Translations under genes and position numbers: made by a program
Notes under the pieces: generated by a model
Told to the model about the DNA's origin: nothing
The model's input: the letters and a program-made list of their open reading frames with translations, nothing else
Database searches by the model: none
Source: Hydractinia symbiolongicarpus
Taxonomy: Eukaryota; Cnidaria; Hydrozoa; Anthoathecata; Hydractiniidae
NCBI RefSeq assembly: GCF_029227915.1
Contig: NC_079879.1
Location: forward strand, 27,594,501-27,658,500
Direction of reading: 5' to 3'
Length of the DNA stretch: 64,000 bases
Part shown: positions 12,869 to 24,482 of the stretch, piece by piece
Position numbering within the stretch: the first letter of the stretch is position 1
Layout of the letters: every line of letters begins with the position of its first letter

Positions 12869-13803
12869 TTTTTCAGCAAAAGGATCAATATGCGCTTTTA
12901 AATTTTAAGAAGCATATTTTTCAACAAATTAGCCAGAGCTAGCTAAAATAAAAACATTTGATATATATATATATACAAAACTTTTTTTCTGATACGTTTC
13001 GTATGGGAAATGTATTTTTATATTATTGTGGATCATCATTTTGCACAAACGAAAAAACAAGAACAACACGAGAAGGAAATTAATACCTTTAAAAAGATAT
13101 CAAAGTATTTGTTGTTGCTTTGACGGGCTTAATACGCAATAATCTTGTATTGTGCAAAACTTAGAAGAAATAGCTAGCTAGCTAACAGTCTTAAAAAGGT
13201 CCATTTTTACAATCCATTATGTGGGTTATATATCTGCACCCTAAATCAAGAGAATACTAGCTAAACTGCTTTTCTAATTAAGCTACTCTTTCGTACAGAG
13301 GTAGGATTTGCACCCACAACTATTTAGCTAAGTAATCTGCAGTGATCTAAGAACTACATAAACAGTTTAATTTCTTGACTAACTGTTTTTATATTGTATA
13401 TATCTATCTATGTATATATCTATGTATATAACAGCCAGAAAGGCTATGTATAGCTCTGACAGTTACAAAGTTTAGGTAAACACTTCCAGAAATATATAGC
13501 TAGCTTTTGCTATAGCTACTATATATATAATTTTGACAGGTAGCTATAGGCAAATAGAATATAGAAAATTTCAAATATATAGAATAAATAATATTACAAA
13601 CCTTGTTTTTACTGCGTGATCACAAATACCTTAACAGCCAAATGTATGGTACAACCAACCATTTCTGTCAACACAAAAACACAAAAATGGCGGCACCTTC
13701 TTGTCTTCTTCACAAACTTGAAACGACAAAAAGCACGTCAGATAGCAAAACGCGGTAGACGATTATGATAAAACGCGGTATACCCGTGTTTTACCCGAAA
13801 TAA
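12869..13803. other. 3' non-coding part of the 7.35-kb transposon
   Basis: No gene. It contains TA-rich microsatellite-like tracts around 12960 and 13380-13440 and a sequence near 13300-13360 loosely resembling a tRNA B box, judged too weak to annotate. Confidence 0.5.
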
Positions 13804-13828
13804 TTGGAGACTGTCCGTAAGTTGCCCG
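13804..13828 (-). repeat. Right terminal inverted repeat of the 7.35-kb transposon
   Basis: Ends ...CCGTAAGTTGCCCG, the exact reverse complement of the left end. Confidence 0.9.
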
Positions 13829-14107
13829 AGAAGGATATAAACATAAAATATTCAACTTTCTAATTGAAATATGGTCAATCAACACACAGTCATTGGATTC
13901 AAAAAGAGTTTGAATAAAACAAGAAGGAACCTATTACCAGAAAAGATGCAGGTAATCATTCTGTAGATCAAACTGTTGCTGATGAGAAAAAATAGATTGA
14001 AAACGAGGTTGTGCTAGAGAGTGACGTAGTGTCGTGTGAAATACTTACGAATACCTCGTGTAGCCTTCAAGACGTTAGAGCTACGTCTTTAAACGAATTC
14101 AAATAAA

Positions 14108-14300
14108 TCACATAATAGTTTAAAACCTCAAACAATGGCTTTGTGAGAAGAAATCCACAGAAAAGACCTTTCTTAACCATATCCTAGCATCTTTTTCCCG
14201 CCACACAAACTCCAGAGGCCTTACCGCTGAATAGCAAACAAGGAACGTCAAGCTGGAATTCATCTATGTCTCCTTACTACTTGTGGCTAGGTTGAAGTTA
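14108..14300 (+). repeat. Dispersed repeat copy R1
   Basis: Contains TAGTTTAAAACCTCAAACAA, then AAAAGACCTTTCTTAACC, TTTTTCCCGCCACACAAACT and GGAATTCATCTATG. The same series appears reversed at 17735-17961 and, more diverged, forward at 23490-23650. It is probably the end of an uncharacterised non-autonomous transposon, possibly a Helitron 5' end because the cleaner copy begins with TC directly at a junction. Confidence 0.65.
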
Positions 14301-14880
14301 CTAAAGATAACACAAGACGAGCTAATAAAGATTGCTAGCATAAAATGCTTTCATACCAAACTAAATAAAAAACTTTAGAGAAGAGCTCAAGCTAGGTACT
14401 AATAGCTGCATTCTATGACTATCTACTACTGACACTGACTACGTTACCTGTCCTGCTAGCTATAAGTCAGTTCTAGCTAATATGGAAAAAACTAGCCGGG
14501 CAACCCGGCGTTTTGACCCTGGGTCTCCCGACTAGTTTTTAAGCAACCAAGTAACAATGCAGCCTGGCGTTGAACGCCCAGTGCAGCGCCCCAATAAGAA
14601 CTGCGAGCAGTGTCAGACATTGAGGTAGCGCGTTTTAGTACAGGAATGCAGTATGTCGTATATCTAGTAAGGCGGCCACAAGAATTTAGTGTTTTAGTTG
14701 CAATGTATTTTTTCTTATTGAAATAAAAACATAGTTTACAACTCGTTACTATCCTGTCACAGCAGAAACAGTCGTCCAACCTTTTTTATTTTTCGGAGAA
14801 TGTTCCCGGGAAAATTTCAAAAATGGATTTTTCTTCAGGCTAAGTGCTTAGTACGAATAAACAAAGTTGTATATCAATAT
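14301..14880. other. Non-coding stretch
   Basis: A 95-codon minus-strand frame at 14492-14779 has no recognisable domain and no supporting splice signals. No gene is supported. Confidence 0.45.
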
Positions 14881-15350
14881 TTGTGTAATACTTTTTTCTG
14901 AAAGAAACTTAAACGCAACTTCGGTTAAACAGAAACATAAAAACATCCCATCGTTAACACTGGACTGAGCTCTTAGTACAACCCGCTGTTACCCTGTTAA
15001 TATTATTTTATTTTGCAGAATAAGTTTCAGTAAATGTTAATAAATTAATTCTGACACTGTACTGGGCACTTATTACAGGTAACCTCTGTCACACATGGCT
15101 ATAGGCGTAATAGCCCTTTCCTAAAAAACGTATCACAACTTAAATAAAAAAACAAAAAACAGGCCGTTGTTAACACCAGGTTAAACGTTTATTACAGGTA
15201 AACCATGTAACATATGAGTAATAGGCGTAATAGCATTTTTTCAAAAAACTTTTTTCGCAACAGTTTCAATGAAAACACAGGAAACAGCCCATCGTTACCC
15301 TGACCAGCTAACAAAGTTACTTTGCAGAATAAGTTTTCATGACAGTAATA
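14880..15350. repeat. Diverged tandem repeat, unit roughly 150-170 bp
   Basis: Elements such as AGCCCATCGTTAC/ATCCCATCGTTAAC, GCAGAATAAGTTTCAGT/GCAGAATAAGTTTTCAT, TTATTACAGGTAA and ATAGGCGTAATAGC recur in the same order. The copies are heavily diverged and carry no frame longer than about 60 codons. Confidence 0.6.
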
Positions 15351-17730
15351 AAATGTGCAGTTCCCTAACTGCATTTAGCATCATAAAAATTATTGAATGA
15401 GAAATTTGTTGTAGCTAGTTAAAAACTGCATTTGATTACTTTCACTTCTTAGCCAGAGGTAGCACAAGAGCTAATTAGATAGCCACAACCCCAACATAAA
15501 AATTAATAATGATATATCAAACGGAAAAAAACTTTAAATAAATGGGAATAAATACGACTAGGTATAGCGAGTTAGCTAACTTCAGCAGAATGCTGCTTTG
15601 AAATCCACGTTTCTAGCTAAAATCTTTAAATTGGTTTGTTTAAGATATATACATGGCTAAGGAACGTGATAATATATTTATCATATTCCCTTAGAGTTAT
15701 GTAATGAGCAGCTATCATAAGAAATATAAAGGGGAGTAGCTAAGTGCTTCAAAAAATGAGAAAAAAATTGGGGAAAAAAATAAATGTACAAAAGCAATGT
15801 AAAACCAATCCGTCCTCGTGGACTCGTGGTTGTGTATATAAATTCTGGTGACCTCATGGGCGGTTATTTCTCCAGTGGCGATGTTCAGGGTAAAAAGGGA
15901 CGTCACTTTCCAAAATTAATTAACTCTTGACATAATTGCAGTATGTCATAAGAGAAATAAAATGGTATCAATAAATTTTGTTTATGTCAGCCGTTATCAA
16001 CAAAACTGTATTTGAACGACGCGATAATTTAATATGGTAATTATGGTAACAGCTAATTGCAACTAAATGACTGGAATCCTTTTAAAATCAAGGTTTATTT
16101 GGCACATGTTCAATATTCTTAATAATAGATTAAAATAAATTATAAACCCTTTATGACTGTAAGTAGAAAATAATGTGGTCATATCATATACCTGTATTTT
16201 TCTGTGTGCAACAAAATATTTTCCTGTGTGCATATTTGTATTAATGACTTGGTCAGGTAAAAATACAATGTACCATTTTAAGGCTAAAGTTTTATTTATT
16301 GATAAAATTGAATCTTTTTATATAAGACAACACTTCTCAACTTATTCGTTATTACAGAGAATATCCGCACTCTTTTCTAAAGAATTCCATGCCTACTTAA
16401 AAAGGGTTGCCGTAAATATTGTAGTGATACGTCCTTATATCATGGAATGTATTTCGTGTAACTTCTCATACGATATACAGTACTTTGTGAGATCACAAAG
16501 ATATAATTGTGATCCGGAACGCCAAGTAAAAAAAAGAAAATCTTCACAAGCAAACTTAATGTATATTGTATGAATGTTGACACCGATATCCTCATTAAAA
16601 TCTGGTTTATTTTTTCCCAAAAGTTTTCTCTGTCAATTTTTTTTTAAAAAGATGGTTGTATGTGTTGTTTATGTTTGTATTGCGATTAATGACGTATTTG
16701 ATTGCATATAGAAAAATGGCCTATTATAACGTTTAGATTAGAAGCACTGAATCTAACCAAAATGTAAAAATAACAATAAACTAATTATAATTATACCATT
16801 TTAACGATAATACGTAATTAAAATGTTTAGCCTAAAAGTAAAAGCATGCTAAGAACGTACTCAACCTAAATTTCATCATAATAATGTGAGCTTAGAATTG
16901 ATGAGAAGGGATTATTTCAAACAATCTTTTTTGCTAGTATAATGTTTGTCTTCACTATAGGAATAACGTCAAAAGCATCTATTTCTTCTAATTCTAAATT
17001 CATAGAGATCATATATTTTTCTGTTTTTTAAAATAAATGGGAACATTGCCTGAAAAGTGTTAAAAATTACTTATATATCTAGCCTAAATTGATATATAGA
17101 CGCAAAATTAGTTATTATTATGTTTTGAATTTCCTTCTAAGTTTTCCTGTTGAAGTTTTGTATACTTTCGATAACTAGATGTGGAATGCACAGCTTCTTT
17201 TTTCGGCCGAAAGATTGCCTGATCTTCTGGGATTTAATTGAAGATATGCATGTCTCGGACGCGGTTAGTAAAGTTTACGGTTAATCTGCTATTTTAAAAA
17301 TCGCACAGCTCAGGTTTGGAAAAGATCTCATGACTCTGTCTTGTAAATACTATGTCTTTTTCCCAAACTTCTACATGCTTATAAATATACCATCACATTT
17401 TTTCGCCATGTAACTCTTGGACAGGTCATTTTTATCCTGCTTGCTAAATCTGACGTATATATCGTTGACAAAAGTAGTTGAGACAAATGCAAAAACTGAC
17501 CATTAGTGGCAGAAAAGGCAAGAAATACAGAATTACGACTCTTTTTATCTCCTTCCACCTTTACACAATGTTGGAGAGTCAAAGCAGCAAACTTCTGTCT
17601 TCAAAAAACCTGACTGCAACATTGTCTGGGGGGCGCGGGGGTGAAAGTGTGAAAATAACTCTATTTTCAAAAAGTTTCCCAACACTTTTGGCAACGATTG
17701 TAGAGTTCCTTTAAAGTTTTCCATTTAGTT
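15351..17730. other. Long AT-rich stretch without a supported gene
   Basis: The longest open frame is 132 codons at 16175-16573 (plus strand). It starts with a hydrophobic stretch and ends with a basic tail, but shows no family motif and its composition matches translated AT-rich DNA. I do not call it a gene. Confidence 0.45.
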
Positions 17731-17734
17731 TGGT

Positions 17735-17961
17735 ATAAGAGCAATTATTGCTAGCCATCCTTATTACTTATTTTTCTGTTATCAATAAGAAAGTAGTAGG
17801 AAGGCATAGATGAATTCCTGCTTCACGTTATTTCTTTACTTTTCAGCAGTAAGTTCTTTGGTTCTGGAGTTTGCGTGGCGGGAAAAAAGATGTTAGAGTT
17901 TGGTGAAGAGAGGTCTTTTCACGGAAACATTGCTTGAGGTTTTAAGCTATTATTAAGTAGA
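17735..17961 (-). repeat. Dispersed repeat copy R2 (inverted relative to R1)
   Basis: On the minus strand it starts TCTACTTAATAATAGCTTAA and shares with R1 the AAAACCTCAA, AAAAGACCTCTCTT, TTTTTTCCCGCCACGCAAAC and GGAATTCATCTATG blocks. Its start abuts the CTAG end of the neighbouring Helitron exactly, as if that Helitron had inserted against this element's own end. Confidence 0.65.
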
Positions 17962-20352
17962 CTAGTCGATTAGGCCCGTGGAAAAATCCACTTAGGCAGA
18001 AAAACAATTAAAAAGTTCTGTCATTTGAATTTTGATGACATCAGCAAATATTTCAGTATATTGAATATGCCTTTTACTAAAAAAAATAATCTGAAAATGC
18101 ATAAAAAGAAAGTATATAAGTCATAATTTAACAAAAAAGTTCTTAAAATCTAACACAAAATATCAAATGTCAAATCGCATGAAATCCTCCCAACAAAACT
18201 TCAGACAAAATATGAAAAACAACGGCGTGCAAGGTGTAAAATCTAGTTAGTAGAAAGTTACAACATTGACAGTCACAACCCAGACAGTTACGACAACAAT
18301 AATAATAATGTCAGAAATAACACATATCTCAAATATGTATACATCTTATTATGTGATTATGTTGAAAACCTTCAATATTTTAATCTAAAGTGTCGAAAAG
18401 AAAGGCTTGCAACAGTAAGCACAGATTTATGAAATAAGTTCTTTACGCATTTTAAACAATATCAAAAAGCCAAACTTAAACAAACACAAAACACCTAAAA
18501 ACAAAAAGTTAAACTTTGAAAAATCATTTATTCGGTTGCATACCATCCTCTCCCGCAAAAATATGCACAAAATGTAAAAATTAACCGGTTAACAAAACAA
18601 TTTTTTGTCTAATGATCCGTACTGACTTTACCAAACATTTTAACCTGAAATGTCGAAAAAGCAATATGCAAGGAGTAAATTTCAAATCAACAAAAATCAT
18701 TATTTTGAAAACATTGTATATATATATGGTCCTTCCTCACAAAAGTTTACAATAAATGTAGAACACAAAGGTTTATGAGGAGCAAATCAAAATATGAACA
18801 AAAATCAGTTCAATTGGCATGTTCTATATTGTCTTTAGCCATAAAATCTTCCACAAAATTGATATGAAACCCATCAAATTCAACTCAGAAAAAGCAGTCA
18901 TTTAAGTGCATACAAAAATACAACTTGTAGAATATCAAATTATTATTTTTAGTATATATAATTGCATATGGTCCTCCCTCACAACAGTTAAATTTTTGCA
19001 CTAAATTTGCAACACAAAATACAAATTCTAAATAATTCCTATGGTTTTCCTCAAAAGTTTAATCAAAATATAAAAGATGAGAGGTGAACGACAAAATCAA
19101 AGTTTGCAGAATTTAATTATTTTGGTATATATATGTCTATTGATATATGCCCTTTATAACAATATTTCAATCCAAAATTTGAAAAAGAAAAACAGTTTGC
19201 AACAAAATCAGTTATTCTGATGATATTGCATACACTTTTTCTCCACAAAAGTGTAAAAAAAGAATGGTTGTAGGAAATACTTCTGATTCAACAAAAATCA
19301 GTATTTGCATCTTGTACTCATTAAATATTACCCAAAATTTCAAAAAACTGTGATTTGGAACGCATCAAATTTATAAATAGAGAGGGATCAGTCATTTCGG
19401 TATGTTGTACAGAGTCCTGCCTGGTAAGAATTTAAACAAAATATAAAAAAAACACAAGTTTTTTCGGTGTTGTACTCCCTCAAAAAAGTTGAAACTTTTC
19501 TTAATTGAGACAAAATGCCATAAACAAAAACATTTTAGTCAGAACATCTAGAACAACAAAAATCACTACACTTAAGGTACCAGAATTACTACACGTTAAA
19601 TAAAAATCGTTTCGTCATATTGCATGTAACCGATGTATATAAGTTTAGTTACACAAAATGTGAAAAATACATTATTTGCATACACAAATTGTGAAAAATA
19701 CATTATTTGCTTAAAAACAGTCCTTAAACTCTTCTTAAATATTATGTAATACTTTTTTAAAAGTTGTTGTGGCTTGTTAATTTAAGCTTAAAATGTCAAT
19801 TAAAATAAGTTACAGTCACATTCTTAGCAAAGACCACTAAGATTAGCTTACATGTAAAAAGCAACATAAAACTGAAGCTAACATAAGGTAGCTACAGCAG
19901 CTAATAGCTGGTCACTTAAATATAAACTACATATTTATAAATTCCTAGCTACCTAGCTAGTTGTTGTTGGTGTGGTTGATGCTAGCTAACAAACATGTCT
20001 CGCATCAATAATATCATCAAAACTTTAAAAAACATAAACAAACCTTACAGAAACCTTTCTATACTTCATTTATATACCATGCCCCTTTTTAAATGCTTTT
20101 GTAAAGATTTATTTTGAAGGCAAGAGAAGACAAATGCTTAAAAAGGACAGCCATCTTTTTTGCAAACACATTTTCCGTTACTTTGTGCTAGAACTTCATT
20201 TAACAAACCACACAAAACTCGCGGCTTTTCACGACAAAGAAGACATATTTTTTTCGGCAACATCAAAGATTTTTTTCGGCGACATCAAAGGAAAATGACG
20301 ATATCAACTTTGCCTGTTACAGACACACGGAACTGGCTTATTATTATATAGA
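17962..20352 (-). mobile_element. Non-autonomous Helitron copy A, 2,391 bp
   Basis: Read on the minus strand it begins TCTATATAATAATAAGCCAG and ends with the hairpin GTGGATTTTTCCAC followed by GGGCCTAATCGACTAG, with T as the next base. A 5' TC, a 3' hairpin shortly before CTRR, and no terminal inverted repeats are the hallmarks of Helitrons. No Rep/helicase coding is present, so it depends on another copy for mobility. Its interior is nearly identical to copy B, with a handful of substitutions and small indels: A has 13 bp near 19021 that B lacks, while B has about 30 bp extra near 23010. The call as Helitron is inference from the termini. Confidence 0.75.
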
Positions 20353-21057
20353 CTAGTTATTTAAACCCGTGGAATAATCCACTTAAATATATTTTATTCG
20401 TTCGTTTTAAACGAAATCCCGCAGAGATATCCACTCAAAAATATTTAAAATTTATTATATGTTTCTTATCACAAAATCATTGGTTGTCAGTTTCATTTTA
20501 AAGACGCAAACAATGAAAACTTTTAAACAAAATTGACAACTATGATAACAACGTTGGTTGCCTGTGACTTTACTCGTATAACAATTTATAACAAAGGACC
20601 CGTCACGGTAAATTTAAATTCGCATGCAATAAAATTCCCAGCAAATAAAATCACTTTATTTTATCACATGAGTTGTTATAGCTAAACAGCGAAATTTATT
20701 GTTCTTTTCGTCAAAACGTTTTTTGTTAATTCCATTCAAGCGGGAATAAATGAAACCAATATGTTATAACAGTAGACAATAGACACGTGCGTAAGGGAAT
20801 AATAAAAATTAATTACCCGTGATTTTGTGTATTAAAGTTTACATCGTCACAGAAAGGTTTTTTATGAGAACAATAAAATAAATTAACCGTGACCTTTTTA
20901 AATCAAAAATTTTAAATCAATATGAAAAAGCACACAAAAGACAGAATAAAAAAAAGTTTAGCAAAAGTGACATGTTACTGCGGCTGTTTCTTTAGAAAAA
21001 ACAACACGTCCACTTTGCCTGTTACAGACACACGGAACTGGCGTATTATTATATAGA
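20353..21057 (-). mobile_element. Non-autonomous Helitron copy C, 705 bp
   Basis: It shares only its ends with copies A and B: on the minus strand it starts TCTATATAATAATACGCCAG and ends with hairpin GTGGATTATTCCAC, then GGGTTTAAATAACTAG. Its interior is unrelated. It lies between A and B with no spacer on either side, all three in the same orientation. Confidence 0.7.
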
Positions 21058-23458
21058 TTAGGCCCGTGGAAAAATCCACTTAGGCAGAAAAACAATTGAA
21101 AAGTTCTGTTATTTGAATTTTGATGACATCAGCAAATATTTCAGTATATTGAATATGCCTTTTACTAAAAAAAAAATAATCTGAAAATGCATAAAAAGAA
21201 AGTATATAAGTCATAATTTAACAAAAAAGTTCTTAAAATCTAACACAAAATATCAAATGTCAAATCGCATGAAATCCTCCCAACAAAACTTCAGACAAAA
21301 TATGAAAAACAACGGCGTGCAAGGTGTAAAATCTAGTTAGTAGAAAGTTACAACATTGACAGTCACAACCCAGACAGTTACGACAACAATAATAATAATG
21401 TCAGAAATAACACATATGTCAAATATGTATACATCTTATTATGTGATTATGTTGAAAACCTTCAATATTTTAATCTAAAGTGTCGAAAAGAAAGGCTTGC
21501 AACAGTAAGCACAGATCTATGAAATAAGTTCTTTACGCATTTTAAACAATATCAAAAAGCCAAACTTAAACAAACACAAAACACCTAAAAACAAAAAGTT
21601 AAACTTTGAAAAATCATTTATTCGGTTGCATACCATCCTCTCCCGCAAAAATATGCACAAAATGTAAAAATTAACCGGTTAACAAAACAATTTTTTGTCT
21701 AATGATCCGTACTGACTTTACCAAACATTTTAACCTGAAATGTCGAAAAAGCAATATGCAAGGAGTAAATTTCAAATCAACAAAAATCATTATTTTGAAA
21801 ACATTGTATATATATATGGTCCTTCCTCACAAAAGTTTACAATAAATGTAGAACACAAAGGTTTATGAGGAGCAAATCAAAATATGAACAAAAATCAGTT
21901 CAATTGGCATGTTCTATATTGTCTTCAGCCATAAAATCTTCCACAAAATTGATATGAAACCCATCAAATTCAACTCAGAAAAAGCAGTCATTTAAGTGCA
22001 TACAAAAATACAACTTGTAGAATATCAAATTATTATTTTTAGTATATATAATTGCATATGGTCCTCCCTCACAACAGTTAAATTTTTGCACTAAATTTGC
22101 AACACAAAATAATTCCTATGGTGTTCCTCAAAAGTTTAATCAAAATATAAAAGATGAGAGGTGAACGACAAAATCAAAGTTTGCAGAATTTAATTATTTT
22201 GGTATATATATGTGTATTGATATATGCCTTTTATAACAATATTTCAATCCAAAATTTGAAAAAGAAAAACAGTTTGCAACAAAATCAGTTATTCTGATGA
22301 TATTGCATACACTTTTTCTCCACAAAAGTGTAAAAAAAGAATGGTTGTAGGAAATACTTCTGATTCAACAAAAATCAGTATTTGCATCTTGTACTCATTA
22401 AATATTACCCAAAATTTCAAAAAACTGTGATTTGGAACGCATGAAATTTATAAATAGAGAGGGATCAGTCATTTCGGTATGTTGTACAGAGTCCTGCCCA
22501 GTAAGAATTTAAACAAAATATAAAAAAACACAAGTTTTTCGGTGTTGTACTCCCTCAAAAAAGTTGAAACTTTTCTTAATTGAGACAAAATGCCATAAAC
22601 AAAAACATTTTAGTCAGAACATCTAGAACAACAAAAATCACTACACTTAAGGTACCAGAATTACTACACGTTAAATAAAAATCGTTTCGTCATATTGCAT
22701 GTAACCGATGTATATAAGTTTAGTTACACAAAATGTGAAAAATACATTATTTGCATACACAAATTGTGAAAAATACATTATTTGCTTAAAAACAGTCCTT
22801 AAACTCTTCTTAAATATTATGTAATACTTTTTTAAAAGTTGTTGTGGCTTGTTAATTTAAGCTTAAAATGTCAATTAAAATAAGTTACAGTCACATTCTT
22901 AGCAAAGACCACTAAGATTAGCTTACATGTAAAAAGCAACATAAAACTGAAGCTAACATAAGGTAGCTACAGCAGCTAATAGCTGGTCACTTAAATATAA
23001 ACTGGAGACTTAGCTAGGTATAAAGAACATGGCTACATATTTCTAAATTCCTAGCTACCTAGCTAGTTGTTGTTGGTGTGGTTGATGCTAGCTAACAAAC
23101 ATGTCTTGCATCAATAATATCATCAAAACTTTAAAAAACATAAACAAACCTTACAGAAACCTTTCTATACTTCATTTATATACCATGCCCCTTTTTAAAT
23201 GCTTTTGTAAAGATTTATTTTGAAGGCAAGAGAAGACAAATGCTTAAAAAGGACAGCCATCTTTTTTGCAAACACAATTTCCGTTACTTTGTGCTAGAAC
23301 TTCATTTAACAAACCACACAAAACTCGCGGCTTTTCTCGACAAAGAAGACATATTTTTTTCGGCAACATCAAAGATTTTTTTCGGCGACATCAAAGGAAA
23401 ATGACGATATCAACTTTGCCTGTTACAGACACACGGAACTGGCTTATTAATATATAGA
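21058..23458 (-). mobile_element. Non-autonomous Helitron copy B, 2,401 bp
   Basis: Almost identical to copy A across its length. On the minus strand it starts TCTATATATTAATAAGCC and ends at CACGGGCCTAA, that is eight bases earlier than copy A (which continues TCGACTAG). CTAA also satisfies the CTRR rule, so B appears to have terminated at an alternative site. No coding capacity; a 63-codon frame in both copies is not conserved as a protein feature. Confidence 0.75.
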
Positions 23459-23489
23459 TTGACGCCTGCGGATTAATTAAAATTCGTTT

Positions 23490-23650
23490 AAAGTCCTAAC
23501 AATGCATTCGTGTGATGAAATAGACTAAAAATAACTTTGCTTCACCTAGCTCCCTCATCTTTTTACATGCCACAAAGATACCAGAGGCGAAAGAAGTTAC
23601 TGCTAAAAAATGTAAACAAAGGAATTCATCCATAAGTTTAGTAAAATTAA
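23490..23650 (+). repeat. Dispersed repeat copy R3
   Basis: A diverged match to R1, with CTAACAATGCATTCGTGTGA, CTCATCTTTTTACATGCCAC and GGAATTCATCCAT in the same order. It begins just outside copy B of the Helitron. Confidence 0.5.
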
Positions 23651-24480
23651 ATGAACAAATGTTTTTGTGTCTTATATGCTTTATTGTAGTTAGTAAAGAA
23701 GAAAAACGTTTTAATAACCTGTTAAAAACATATCATTAGATAATTCCTGCAAATTTTAGCCATGATAAACCGCTTAACAAAGTCTCTTTCTTTTATTCTG
23801 ATTGTATAGACGAGTTTTAAAGCTTAGGTTTCGACAGATTTTCCACACCTGTGTATGAAAGTAGGAAAATTAATGGAAGATATATAGTTGAAGAAAGTTA
23901 AGTTACTGTTATGATATTTGCTCAGCTAGTAGCATCTTTTTACTGATGTACGATTTTAATTTGAAGATCACAATATGACTTCACTTGAAAATAAGGTTTG
24001 CAATGGTCTACAGCCTACTGCATAAGTTATTTTGACTGTCAACTTGCGTAGAAAGTCTGGGAAATATATACCACACTGCATCATAATTAAAATTGTTCAG
24101 ATTTGTGGAATGTCTAAAAGGGCGTTTTGTTGGATGCTAAGCAGTATGCCCGAATAAGCGTGTTGTGCAATAATTTCAAAACTACTCTTCAGCCCATGAA
24201 ATAACCCAAAGGTTGTTCATAGCAAATATTCTCAGATCAGATAAAATGGCAATTCGGCACAAGTTTGAACAAAATGCGAATATTGTAATTGAGCTTGCTG
24301 CTCCCTGACTAAGCAGAAGTGTTTTTACAGTTCTCCAGCTTTTCAATTTTTCCTCTGTAAAACAAGCACCAAAATTTTAATTAGCTATGCTACTAGTTTT
24401 GTGGTATTTACAACTCAAGCTTATAGAGAGCCTGTTTTGTGGTATAGTATATGTATTCAATCTTGTACGATTAACGGAGA
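23651..24480. other. Upstream region of the first dispanin gene
   Basis: No gene or clear promoter motif was recognised. The region is moderately AT-rich and ends at the duplicated block that carries the first exon. Confidence 0.4.
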
Positions 24481-24482
24481 CA

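Larger units (their letters stand above)
6476..13828 (+). mobile_element. 7,353-bp DNA transposon with 25-bp perfect terminal inverted repeats and one intact spliced gene
   Basis: Both ends carry the same 25-bp sequence in inverted orientation, beginning CGGGCAACTTACGGACAGTC (6476-6500, and reversed at 13804-13828). Between them lies a single ten-exon plus-strand gene whose exons all join in frame without a stop. About 480 bp of leader and 960 bp of trailer without genes flank it. The right interior also carries AAACGCGGTA-type direct repeats near 13749 and 13771. No convincing target-site duplication was found (flanks ...ATATAAAA and AGAAGGAT), so the superfamily cannot be assigned from the ends. 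The protein belongs to a family I recognise as widespread but mostly unannotated in cnidarian genomes. The element is probably autonomous or recently so. Confidence 0.8.

Noticed and set aside
13295-13365. tRNA-like sequence inside the 7.35-kb transposon
   Set aside because: Only a B-box-like GGTGCAAATCC is evident; no cloverleaf can be drawn with confidence.
16175-16573. 132-codon open frame in AT-rich DNA
   Set aside because: No motif, no splice context, and composition matching translated AT-rich sequence; a chance frame of this length is not surprising in 64 kb.
14108-17961. Reading R1 and R2 as terminal inverted repeats of one 3.85-kb transposon
   Set aside because: A third copy (R3) exists alone, R1's outer edge is diverged, no target duplication was found, and nothing coding lies between; dispersed copies in opposite orientation are simpler.
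20160-23457. Identical 63-codon frames in Helitron copies A and B
   Set aside because: Identity simply reflects the recent duplication; there is no start context, motif or independent conservation.
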